From Kocuria sp. (GTDB taxonomy: Bacteria > Actinomycetota > Actinomycetes > Actinomycetales > Micrococcaceae): a DNA stretch of 64,000 nt. The DNA is taken from assembly GCF_030538595.1 (NCBI RefSeq), contig NZ_JAUNTS010000002.1, forward strand, positions 1 to 64,000, read 5' to 3'. The position numbers and the translations under genes are program-made. Positions 25,401 to 32,455 of this stretch are shown piece after piece. The first letter of the stretch is position 1. Each line of letters begins with the position of its first letter. The notes under the pieces are model-generated. The model searched no databases. It saw nothing but the letters and a program-made list of their open reading frames with translations, and was not told the origin of the DNA.

Positions 25401-25813
25401 AACGCATCGCCACTGACCTCGACATACTCTCCACCGAGGTCGACGGCCACGTCATAGACCTCTACCGGCCCATGCTCGACGACCTCGGCATCACCCGCGC
25501 CTGCGACCTATTGAGCCTTCGCTCAGGCACGGAAGTGCTCGTCGCCGGCGTTCGCGTCGCAACCCAGACCCCACCCATGCGCTCGGGCAAACGCACTGTG
25601 TTCATCAGCCTCGATGACGGCACCGGCTGCATTGACGCCGCCTTCTTCGATGAAGCTCAGAAGCAGTCAGCGTCGGTGCTCTTCACCGCACGCATGATGA
25701 CGATCCGTGGCCGCACACGCCGAACCGGCGAGCGAGGAGTTTCTGTGCAGGCAGAGGAGGCACTTGATCTCAAGCAGATATGGCAAGACTGGCGTCGTGC
25801 TCGTCAGGGGTAA
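22460..25813 (+). CDS. dnaE2: Error-prone DNA polymerase DnaE2 (ImuC)
   Basis: 1117 residues from a GTG at 22460, 8 bases after the DUF6504 stop and without its own ribosome-binding site, so probably translationally coupled. The PHP domain opens with FTHLHVASAF and ITDHDGIYGA. The C-family polymerase catalytic aspartates are in LPDIDIDVESARRHD (about residues 425-439) and the third in FDKDDIDDAGLLKLDILG. The C-terminal OB domain (VLVAGVRVATQ ... TVFISLDDGTG) is present. Together with ImuA/ImuB it performs SOS mutagenesis. Leucine is mostly CTC here, against CTG in flanking genes, pointing to horizontal transfer. No imuA or imuB is in the window. Confidence 0.93.
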   Translation: MPSFTHLHVASAFTAHHGTARPEALVTAAVGAGADAAAITDHDGIYGAIRHVRACLAAGIDPIVGANLQIRDRDGALSTVTVLAHGHNHGAGWAGMVRLISASHSPRRRQRTIHGTAHRSAWITPDQAPAFLLGETGPVATMLLGPGSDVGRAVLDGNQSRAQALLKVWERRFPGGVAVEIVCHHSRPGTAASLRHAADMLQLARANCVPAVLTNAVRFLLPDDAITGDVLDSAALLQPLGAFEPRPAQAWLKPAPAMHDLAFRICEYAGLRRDDAIDLLSHTEQVADQCRLDPEVDLRWRQPKVPELEAIGLDGADPVWALRQRCEAAITDRYPDASGTNLRRVRERLDDELATIGGFGFETYFLTVADVVDLIRDMGIRVHARGSGAGSLVNHLLRISAVDPIEHSLLSERFLGTARLTLPDIDIDVESARRHDIYKAVFDRYGHHRVTLLSMQSTYRARGAVRDVGAALGLDLEQVDRIAKNIWRFNPADFRQALETKPELRDVAAQVRTDAHLDLLIDLTARLDRLPRHISMHPCGVILGDSDLLSLTATQPSGMGLPMSQFDKDDIDDAGLLKLDILGVRMQSSIAHTITEIARVNGAAAALAGGLPVDAPYVGADGRVDLEQIPHDDEPTFELIRSTHTLGCFQIESPGQRELLGKMQPDQYQDLVADISLFRPGPMQANMVAPFIDAKLGYAPVTYLHSRFRPFLAETYGVLIYHEQLMRVLADCMDISLAEADEIRRALATDTAAIEHRFRIRTAARVDQRGRRLFRDRDIDRIWTNVVAFGSFGFCKAHGASFALPTYQSAWLKQHYPVEFLTGILEHDPGMYPRRLLVAEARRLGITLLPVDINVSSGQYQAERVSPGVKGIRFSFRDITGITGAELTRILDAQPYTSITDLYERARPSRPLMMRLARIGALDNLTRDEHGQASRGAIIAYVRQLTARAHNKTPALQLDQTPLFGDEMLLDATIPDPSAEERIATDLDILSTEVDGHVIDLYRPMLDDLGITRACDLLSLRSGTEVLVAGVRVATQTPPMRSGKRTVFISLDDGTGCIDAAFFDEAQKQSASVLFTARMMTIRGRTRRTGERGVSVQAEEALDLKQIWQDWRRARQG

Positions 25814-25821
25814 CCCAGCCT

Positions 25822-25857
25822 GTCAAAACACCAACGTTTTCGTTATAGTTTTGACAT
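25822..25857 (+). promoter_or_regulatory. Autoregulatory operator/promoter of the AbiE module
   Basis: The inverted repeat TGTCAAAAC (25822-25830) and GTTTTGACA (25849-25857) brackets a -10-like TATAGT (25845-25850). The right arm runs into the first ATG of the antitoxin gene at 25856. AbiEi proteins bind inverted repeats at their own promoter, so this is a strong candidate operator. A start at 25856 would need a leaderless message. Confidence 0.7.
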
Positions 25858-26422
25858 GACAGTGAGGCTGATGGCCAAAGACGAATTGTGGGATGTCGCA
25901 GACGTCCAGCACGGCTTCGTCACCGCCAGACAGGCTGCTGATGCTGGAGTGGCAGCACCGACGCTTCAGATGCTGGTGCATCGCGGAACCCTTCAGAAGG
26001 TCGCTCATGGCGTCTACCGATTCCCCAAGTACCCCGTCGGCTCCCACGACGCCAAAATGCTCGCCGTGCTGTGGACCGGGGCGCAGGAGGCAGCGTTGTC
26101 GCACGAGACGGCACTGGACGCCTACGCGATCAGCGATGTGAACCCGAACCGCATCCACGTCACTGTTGCCAGACGCCGCAGGATTCGACGTTCCGGTGGT
26201 GACGCATATGTAATCCACTACCAAGACCTCCAACCGGCTCAGGTCGGGTGGTGGAACGAGATTCCCATGGTTACGGCAGCACAGGCGATCTCACAGTGCA
26301 TCGACTACGGCACACCCATCCATCTGCTGAGACAGGCAGTCGAGCGTGGACATGCCCACGGATATCTGACCAAGGCAGAGCAAGGTGAGCTGGCGAAACG
26401 CCTGGAGATGCGTCATGAATGA
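25856..26422 (+). CDS. abiEi: Type IV toxin-antitoxin AbiEi family antitoxin
   Basis: 188 residues. The N-terminal winged helix spans about residues 8-60 (FVTARQAADAGVAAPTLQML, then GTLQKVAHGVYRFP), the DNA-binding domain of AbiEi. The rest is the AbiEi C-terminal domain (ALSHETALDAYAISDV ... IHVTVARRRRIRRSGG) that counters the toxin. If the message is not leaderless, the better start is the ATG at 25871 (MAKDELWD) after GTGAGG. It should repress its own promoter through the inverted repeat at 25822-25857. The toxin gene overlaps by 8 bases. The island position after dnaE2 suggests a role in phage defence or island maintenance. Confidence 0.88.
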   Translation: MTVRLMAKDELWDVADVQHGFVTARQAADAGVAAPTLQMLVHRGTLQKVAHGVYRFPKYPVGSHDAKMLAVLWTGAQEAALSHETALDAYAISDVNPNRIHVTVARRRRIRRSGGDAYVIHYQDLQPAQVGWWNEIPMVTAAQAISQCIDYGTPIHLLRQAVERGHAHGYLTKAEQGELAKRLEMRHE

Positions 26423-27368
26423 CGGAACGGTCGAGTCCCGGTTGGCTGCCATGTTGCACGAGCTGAAGCCCAAGACCAAGCCGCCCGTCAAGGCTGCCGT
26501 ACTGGATGCTTGGATTGCGCAAGCTGAGGCGAAGCTGGGCGATGAGGCGAAGGGTGGCCGCTTAGGGTGGCTCGTCGCTACATCGGTCGCTGTCGCAGCG
26601 ATCCAGCGAGCCATTGATCAAGATGGACGGCAGTTGTTCCTGCTCAAAGGCGGCACATTGCTTCAGCACCGGCTCAATGTCACAGCTCGTGCGACGAAAG
26701 ACGTGGACGGATTGGTCCGCGGTGACATGGAAGCCTTCTTTGTTGCCCTCGATGACGTGCTTGCTGAACCCTGGGGGCCATTGACGCTGCGCCGTGGCCA
26801 GGTCGAAAACATCGAGGTGCCCACCAAGACCATCAAGCCGCGACGCTTCAACATGTTCCTGGAGCTGCGCGGCACTGTCTGGCGGCGCGTGCAATTCGAG
26901 GTCTCTGCAGACGAGGCAGGCATGGGTCAAGAGAGCGAGACCATTCGCCCGCCGAAGCTGGTCGCGTTCGGATTACCGGCGCCGGATGAGTTGGTGGGGG
27001 TAGCCATCCGGTTCCAGATCGCACAGAAACTCCATGCGGTCTCCGATCCGCATGACCCGCCGCACACGATCAACGACCGTCCTCGCGATGTTGTTGACCT
27101 TTTGCTGCTCAAGGAGCTCATCGCTGAGGCGGGTCATCCGACGTTGGCTGAAGTGCGCAGTGCGGCAGTCGCGGTGTTCAGTGCGCGTGCGGCCGAATGT
27201 GAACGTCTGGGTGAGCAAGGACGTTCGTGGCCTCCGACTGTCACCGCGTACGAGCATTGGGTGGGCAGCTACGACAAAGCTGCGACGTCTACACAACTCG
27301 GCCTCACGTTGCACGAGGCTGTATCCGAACTGAACGATTGGATTTCCGACCTTGACTCTGCGGGTTGA
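26415..27368 (+). CDS. abiEii: Type IV toxin-antitoxin AbiEii nucleotidyltransferase toxin
   Basis: 317 residues from the ATG at 26415, which overlaps the antitoxin stop by 8 bases; an in-frame ATG 30 bases earlier lies inside the antitoxin gene. The AbiEii/DUF1814 core is KGGTLLQHRL followed by RATKDVDG, the GS-like and acidic motifs of these nucleotidyltransferases. Downstream conserved basic/acidic stretches are FQIAQKLHAV and NDRPRDVVDLLLLKEL. Relatives transfer nucleotides to tRNA acceptor stems and arrest growth during phage infection. It ends the island segment; the next gene converges from the other strand. Confidence 0.9.
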   Translation: MNDGTVESRLAAMLHELKPKTKPPVKAAVLDAWIAQAEAKLGDEAKGGRLGWLVATSVAVAAIQRAIDQDGRQLFLLKGGTLLQHRLNVTARATKDVDGLVRGDMEAFFVALDDVLAEPWGPLTLRRGQVENIEVPTKTIKPRRFNMFLELRGTVWRRVQFEVSADEAGMGQESETIRPPKLVAFGLPAPDELVGVAIRFQIAQKLHAVSDPHDPPHTINDRPRDVVDLLLLKELIAEAGHPTLAEVRSAAVAVFSARAAECERLGEQGRSWPPTVTAYEHWVGSYDKAATSTQLGLTLHEAVSELNDWISDLDSAG

Positions 27369-27441
27369 GCGGCGGACCTTCAACGTGAGAAATCCCAACA
27401 GTCTCCGGTAGCCCAGCACCTATGATCCCGGGTCAGTACAG

Positions 27442-28560
27442 CTAGGCCGAGTCCGAGAAACGGGCTGGGTCCAGTGCCCTGGCCGTTTCCACCGAACACC
27501 AGCTCCCGATCAAGTTCTCCAACAACAGATCCGCTGCGGCGCGTGCCAGGGCGGTGCTGGTTTGGAAGCCGTACCCGGATTGCCCCACCAGCCAGAGGAA
27601 TCCCTGGACTGCGGGGTCAAAGCCGCACACGGGGACACCGTCCGGTGCGGCGGTGCGCTGTCCGGTCCAGGACCGAATGATGCCGGTGATACCAAGGTCA
27701 GTGAGCGAGTTGAGTTCAGCCACGAGTTCTTCAACCTGCCCCGGATGGGGTTGGGCATCGCAAGGTTCTTCCGGCTCTGCTTCGCCGGAGGAAATCAGAG
27801 CACCCACCGCATCCTGGCGGTAGTACCAACCGCCGTTGGCCATCACCACCACGGGATGTTCGGGATCCAGTGGGGCATTGAGCTCCACCAAGGCAGCCGT
27901 GCGTCGTAACGGTTGCAAGCCCAACGGATCCACCCCAAAGCTGGTTGCCACCTGATCTCCCCAGGCACCTGCGGCGTTCACCACAAGGGGGGCGCGCAGG
28001 TGGATGGTGCCGGCGGTGATTTCCCAGGTGCCGTCAGCAAATGTTGCGCCCGTGACCCGGTTGCCCGTGAGGATTTCCACGCCGGATTCCGTGGCAATGC
28101 GTCGGTGCCAGTCCAGCAGCGACGGGGCATCCAGGCGTACGGCGTCGTTCTCATACAGGCCGCCTTCAAGAGCCTCCCGGGGAAGGGGACTCAGCTCCGG
28201 GCACAGATCCAGCACAGAAGCTCGGTCAATGGCCGTGGAACCAAAAGTGGACTCGGCCGTCAGTTCCCTGTGGCTGCCGATCACCACGGTGGGACATTGC
28301 CACACCACGGGCTGGTCCAAGCCTTCCAGGCCCTTGCTCAACTGGGCCACGGTGCGGTGGGTCAGCTCGCGGACCGCCGGAGGGCCGTAGCTGGGGCTGA
28401 GATGTTGAGCAGATCGCGCGGAGGTGTGATGCGCCAACGTGTCCTCGGCTTCCACCAGGACGATCCCGTGCCCCGTGGAGCGGCGCCTACTCAGCTCCGA
28501 AACCAGAGACAGCCCGGCAATGCCACCGCCGATCACCACAATCTGTGCTTCCATACGCAT
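27442..28560 (-). CDS. FAD-dependent oxidoreductase, DadA/glycine oxidase-like
   Basis: 372 residues from the ATG at 28560 (MRMEAQ; a second ATG two codons on is possible). The FAD-binding GGGIAGLSLVSELSRR motif lies at the N-terminus (about residues 9-24), and the C-terminal WLVGQSGYGFQTSTALA is the second FAD contact seen in D-amino-acid dehydrogenase/glycine oxidase family members. It probably oxidises an amine or hydroxy acid. It lacks a membrane segment. It diverges from the acyltransferase-like gene across a 256-base gap. Substrate unknown. Confidence 0.82.
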   Translation of the reverse strand: MRMEAQIVVIGGGIAGLSLVSELSRRRSTGHGIVLVEAEDTLAHHTSARSAQHLSPSYGPPAVRELTHRTVAQLSKGLEGLDQPVVWQCPTVVIGSHRELTAESTFGSTAIDRASVLDLCPELSPLPREALEGGLYENDAVRLDAPSLLDWHRRIATESGVEILTGNRVTGATFADGTWEITAGTIHLRAPLVVNAAGAWGDQVATSFGVDPLGLQPLRRTAALVELNAPLDPEHPVVVMANGGWYYRQDAVGALISSGEAEPEEPCDAQPHPGQVEELVAELNSLTDLGITGIIRSWTGQRTAAPDGVPVCGFDPAVQGFLWLVGQSGYGFQTSTALARAAADLLLENLIGSWCSVETARALDPARFSDSA

Positions 28561-28781
28561 ACTCCAATCCTCACATACGCACCGTAGTAATCCTGTAGAC
28601 GCGTGTTGGGGGACGGAAGAATGCCCACTAGGGCTAATATCACAGCTAGTCATACGCTGTGCCCAGATTCGTCCCCCGTGCGGTGGACGAATCCATGCAG
28701 GACGAATGGAGTAGTCAACCCGGAGATTTTGGTGTGCCAAGATTTCCGCCAGATTTGTTTCACACTTTCTCCTCTCCCAAT

Positions 28782-28813
28782 TTGACCACTTGACCTCTTG
28801 ACCTCTTGCGAAC
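28782..28813 (+). repeat. 8-bp tandem direct repeats in a divergent promoter
   Basis: TTGACCAC, TTGACCTC, TTGACCTC and the diverged TTGCGAAC follow each other without gaps just before the start at 28817. The 8-base unit could form binding steps for a regulator such as a response regulator, or act as a slippage-prone leader. No other feature was seen in the 28561-28816 gap. Confidence 0.55.
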
Positions 28814-28816
28814 CGG

Positions 28817-30127
28817 ATGTGTCTGATGCCCAAGGACAGCACCCCCGCTGGCGCACATGCGCCCGCGTACGGTCCCGACGTCGTGGATGCCTACGCCGGC
28901 AGCATCACGGAGCCGACTCATGACGAGGATCCCGTGCGCACTTTGCCGGTGTGCCCGCACGGGCAAAGCCTGGACCAGCAGTACGCAAGTCAAGACTCCA
29001 TGGCGCCATCTCCGGTGCTGACTCTGGGGCCACATCGCAGACGATCACTGGTGGCCATGCGTACTGCGCTCGCCATGGTGTTCGTGCTCTGCCTGGCGCT
29101 GGACTTGGGTGGTGTGGCCCAGCAGCGGCCACAGGCCAGCTTGCTGGAACGGGCGATTGAACTGGGCTCCCCGGCCTTCCTGGGGCAGGTGGCTTTGGGG
29201 GCCATGTTTGTTCTGACGGGCATATTGACCACGCATTACTACCTGCGCCGGTCACCCCGTGGAGTGTGGGGGCAGCTTGTGGCCCAGACGGCGGCCACGT
29301 TGGCAGCCACGGTGATCCCGGGGCTGTTCCTGGCCGCAGTCCTTCACGACGTTGCGGCCCCGTCCACCGTGTTCAAGGTCCTGGCCACCATTTTGCCGGC
29401 GTGGGTGGTGGGCAGTGTGGTCATTGCAGTCGTCTTCCGAACCCACTGGGCCAAAGCGAACATCACCCGCATTGCTCCGGTGCTGATGGTGACCTCCATG
29501 GTGGTCTCCTTTGTGGTGGGCGTGAACCTGTCCCAGCATTCACCGGCCGTGGGAACGGCTCTGTGGGTGGATCCTGAGTTCTCCTGGGCGCAGACCGCCA
29601 TCTGTCTGGCTCACCTGTGCACGTATTTCTTTGCGGGCACCTTTGTGGTCTCCATCGGAGATGGTTTGTTACGACGTCGCACCCTCTTCCGGGTCTTGGT
29701 GCCCGTGCTCGGTGTGGTCGTGTTTGTGCTGGCTCTGCCCATGGCCATGGCAGGTTTTGATGTGGGGCAACCGTTCTTTGCCCTGGCGATACTGCCCGTG
29801 GTGGTCATCCCCATGCCCGCGATCTTGATGGGCCGCGACCTCTGGTTGGGCTTGGTGCTGTACGGGTGGCCCGTGTACCTGGTGCTGCTGGCCGTCGGTG
29901 CCGCTGCGTGGCCCGCAGTGGTCACAGCCGTGGTGGTCGTGGTGGCTTCCGTGCTGCTGGCCGGGTTGTCCTGGCGGCATCTGCAACGGCCGCTGGTGAA
30001 AAAGTTGACCCGTCACGCTCCCGTGGCGCCCAGGCACCGTGTGAAGCCCGATGCTGAGGAACCCGCTGAACCCCGTTCTGCTCGCTTCCGTCTCCTGGAA
30101 GTGGCAGAGGGTCAGCGGGTGAGCTGA
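28817..30127 (+). CDS. Multi-spanning membrane protein, acyltransferase-3-like and degenerate
   Basis: 436 residues: a polar N-terminus of about 80, ten or so hydrophobic segments from about 82 to 400, and a basic C-terminal tail. FLGQVALGAMFVLTGILTTHY resembles the second-helix pattern GxxxFFVLSGFLIT of acyltransferase-3 proteins, and LSWRHLQRPLVKK resembles their C-terminal WxxxExPL. The catalytic histidine expected in the first helix (YHA) is absent; the helix reads VFVLCLALDL. It may therefore be a non-catalytic relative. A second start at 28826 is possible. Confidence in a real membrane protein is high, in the family moderate. Confidence 0.6.
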   Translation: MCLMPKDSTPAGAHAPAYGPDVVDAYAGSITEPTHDEDPVRTLPVCPHGQSLDQQYASQDSMAPSPVLTLGPHRRRSLVAMRTALAMVFVLCLALDLGGVAQQRPQASLLERAIELGSPAFLGQVALGAMFVLTGILTTHYYLRRSPRGVWGQLVAQTAATLAATVIPGLFLAAVLHDVAAPSTVFKVLATILPAWVVGSVVIAVVFRTHWAKANITRIAPVLMVTSMVVSFVVGVNLSQHSPAVGTALWVDPEFSWAQTAICLAHLCTYFFAGTFVVSIGDGLLRRRTLFRVLVPVLGVVVFVLALPMAMAGFDVGQPFFALAILPVVVIPMPAILMGRDLWLGLVLYGWPVYLVLLAVGAAAWPAVVTAVVVVVASVLLAGLSWRHLQRPLVKKLTRHAPVAPRHRVKPDAEEPAEPRSARFRLLEVAEGQRVS

Positions 30128-30201
30128 ATCATCCCGTTTTGGGTGACGGTTGACGCAGTGCCTGCCACCCATCCGTGGCCGGTCCTAATACAGTTTCAGC
30201 C

Positions 30202-30843
30202 ATGACTTCTCTCCTGGTGGTGGCCGCACATCCTGCGGAAACCGCATATCTCCCACCGGACACGGATGTGGTGCTCACGGGTATTGGGATGTCCCGCGCC
30301 GCAACGCACACCACTCGCGCCATCTTGGAACGGGTCCCCAATTCTGCTGAGCGCGACGATCTGCTGGTGGTGAATCTGGGTAGTTGCGGCGGACTGAGGC
30401 CGGGAGTCTCCGGGATTCATGAACCATCGGTGGTCCTCAATCGGGACATAAACGTGCAGGCGATGAGGGCAATGGGCTCTGACCCGCAGGAGAGCATTGC
30501 CCTGGCGGCGCTGGGCCAATCCGGGGACGGGTCAGTGTTGGCCACCGGGGATGCGTTCGTTGCTGACGGGAGCATCCGCGATGCCCTTGCTGAGCGAGCT
30601 CACCTGGTGGACATGGAGGGATTCGCCGTGGCGGTGGCCTGCCGCGAACTGGGTGTTGGGCTGCGCATGGTCAAGCACGTGTCTGACGACGCCGGTGAGC
30701 AAGCCCTCGATTGGGCTGCACGGGTGGATGCCTCCGCGCGGGCATTGGCCACATGGTGGGAACAGTTCCTCACCCGGGTGCAGAACGGCACCCCTCAGCG
30801 CACTCGATCCACGTCAGATGACAACCGTGGGGCGGCTTCATGA
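30202..30843 (+). CDS. Nucleoside phosphorylase/MTA-SAH nucleosidase-like protein
   Basis: 213 residues from the ATG at 30202. The fold is suggested by MTSLLVVAAHPAETAYL at the N-terminus, NLGSCGGLRPG (the GxAGG-like loop), and VDMEGFAVAVACRELG with the conserved VDMEG that contacts the ribose, followed by RMVKHVSDDA with the catalytic Asp. Such proteins split nucleosides or their methylthio/homocysteine forms. It is shorter than canonical MtnN (about 230 residues). The lipoate-ligase-like gene overlaps by four bases (ATGA), so these are co-translated. Confidence 0.75.
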   Translation: MTSLLVVAAHPAETAYLPPDTDVVLTGIGMSRAATHTTRAILERVPNSAERDDLLVVNLGSCGGLRPGVSGIHEPSVVLNRDINVQAMRAMGSDPQESIALAALGQSGDGSVLATGDAFVADGSIRDALAERAHLVDMEGFAVAVACRELGVGLRMVKHVSDDAGEQALDWAARVDASARALATWWEQFLTRVQNGTPQRTRSTSDDNRGAAS

Positions 30844-31568
30844 AACTGATCCGGCAACGTGAATCCTTGGGAGCCACACAGGACTACCAGGCCGGAGACA
30901 ACATCCTCCGTGGAGTACGCGCAGGCACCGCCGGTCCCGTCCTGCGGATCTATCAGCCGCGTCCCACCGTGGCCTTTGGCCGCCGCGACGAACTGCTCCC
31001 GGGCTTTGGGGCGGCTCAACGTGCCGTGAAACGCGCCGGGTTCACACCCCTGGTTCGCGCAGTGGGCGGACGGGCGGCTGCCTATCACCGCGGCTGTCTG
31101 GTGATCGACCACATTGAACCGTCGCCTGATCCCAAAGCTGGAATCCAGCAGCGCTACCGGTTGTTCGCGGACATGGTGGTGGCGGCCATGGAGGAGTTGG
31201 AGATTCCGGCCGAGGTTGGTGAAATCCCCGGTGAGTACTGCCCCGGGGAGTACAGCGTGCACGCCACCGGGCGCACCATCGACTCCGCCTCTCAAACCAT
31301 CAAGCTGGCCGGATCCGCCCAGCGGATTGTGCAGGGGGCGTGGTACTTCTCCACCGTCGTCGTCGTGGAACAATCTGAGCCTCTGCGCTCGGTCCTCACC
31401 GATGTCTACCGGTGCCTGGGGTTGGAGTGGAGTCCAACCACGGCGGGGGCAGTGGAGGATCTGCGGCCCGGAACGCGCGTGAGTGATGTGGAGGCCGCCC
31501 TGCGCAAGATGTACGGCATGTATGCGCGGCACATGAATTACGGTTCCCTGCAGGAACAGGCCTTCTGA
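30840..31568 (+). CDS. Lipoate-protein ligase A family protein
   Basis: 242 residues with the BPL/LPL catalytic fold. PVLRIYQPRPTVAFGRRD is the N-terminal strand-helix unit, VRAVGGRAAAYHRGCLVI contains the conserved RxxGGRAxxH, GEYCPGEYSVHA follows, and IKLAGSAQRIVQGAWYFST holds the family Lys/Gly motif. It should transfer lipoate or octanoate to carrier proteins. It lacks the C-terminal accessory domain of full LplA, as in shorter LipL/LipM-type transferases. Both ends overlap neighbours (ATGA upstream, TGATG downstream). The link to a nucleosidase and YedK is unexplained. Confidence 0.82.
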   Translation: MKLIRQRESLGATQDYQAGDNILRGVRAGTAGPVLRIYQPRPTVAFGRRDELLPGFGAAQRAVKRAGFTPLVRAVGGRAAAYHRGCLVIDHIEPSPDPKAGIQQRYRLFADMVVAAMEELEIPAEVGEIPGEYCPGEYSVHATGRTIDSASQTIKLAGSAQRIVQGAWYFSTVVVVEQSEPLRSVLTDVYRCLGLEWSPTTAGAVEDLRPGTRVSDVEAALRKMYGMYARHMNYGSLQEQAF

Positions 31569-32404
31569 TGTGTGGCCGCTACGTGATTGCCCGGTCGGTG
31601 GACGATCTGTTGTTCGATGCGGACGCCGTGGCCGGAGCGCCGCTGCGCAAGACCGCCACGGATCAGACCCGTGAGAACTGGAACGTGGCGCCCACCACGG
31701 AAGTTCCCATTCTGGTGGAGCGTTTGGCGCACAACGACGACGCCGCAACCCCCGGGGAACTCCTCCGTGAACTGCATGTGGCGCGGTGGGGGCTGATTCC
31801 GAGCTGGGCCAAGGACACCTCCATTGGCGCAAGGGCCTTCAACGCGCGGTCGGAAACGGTGATGGACAAACCCATGTTCCGTTCGGCCATTCGTCACCAG
31901 CGGTGCGCAGTGCCGGCCAATGGCTACTACGAATGGAAGAAGCGACTGGATGCTCGGGACGATCCGTCCACGTCCGGTCAAGATCGTCCCGTCAAACAGC
32001 CCTACTACATCCACCCGACTGATCCGGCGGAGAACATCTGGTTTGCCGGGATCTATGAATGGTGGCGGGAGCCCAGTGGCTCTTGGGTGCTTTCGGTCTC
32101 CATCCTGACCACGCAGGCCCCGCCTGCGGACTCTGATCAGGGCAACCTGGCCGAACTGGGTGCTTTGCATGACCGCCTGCCCATTGCCCTCTCACGTGCC
32201 ACGCTGGATGATTGGCTGGATCCCACGGTGGGTGAAGGCAACACCCCGGAGGCCAAACAAGCTGTCATGGACCTGGTGGAGCGCGTTCGTGCTGAAGCCC
32301 CGGCAGCTGCGGCCGGGTGGCAACTGCGCCCGGTGGGAGCCGCTGTGGGCAATGTGCGCAACAATGGGCCAGACCTGGTGGAACCCGTACAGGCCTTGTT
32401 CTAG
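31568..32404 (+). CDS. yedK: SOS response-associated peptidase / abasic-site cross-linker (YedK/HMCES)
   Basis: 278 residues beginning MCGRY, which after Met removal exposes the catalytic cysteine. Conserved residues follow: Asn in FNARSET, Glu in NGYYEWKK and His in LHDRLPIAL. YedK/HMCES forms a thiazolidine link with abasic sites in single-stranded DNA and protects replication forks. The protein is somewhat longer than E. coli YedK (222 residues), with a hydrophilic insert around residues 122-138. It overlaps the lipoate-ligase-like gene by one base. No LexA box is visible upstream of the trio. Confidence 0.92.
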   Translation: MCGRYVIARSVDDLLFDADAVAGAPLRKTATDQTRENWNVAPTTEVPILVERLAHNDDAATPGELLRELHVARWGLIPSWAKDTSIGARAFNARSETVMDKPMFRSAIRHQRCAVPANGYYEWKKRLDARDDPSTSGQDRPVKQPYYIHPTDPAENIWFAGIYEWWREPSGSWVLSVSILTTQAPPADSDQGNLAELGALHDRLPIALSRATLDDWLDPTVGEGNTPEAKQAVMDLVERVRAEAPAAAAGWQLRPVGAAVGNVRNNGPDLVEPVQALF

Positions 32405-32455
32405 GTCTTCAGGGTGGTACGTGACAGTTGAACAACGGATGACAAGCGGGACCGC

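Noticed and set aside
27369-27441. Search for a terminator or attachment site between abiEii and the FAD oxidoreductase
   Set aside because: No hairpin and no copy of the left-edge repeat were found in this 73-base gap.
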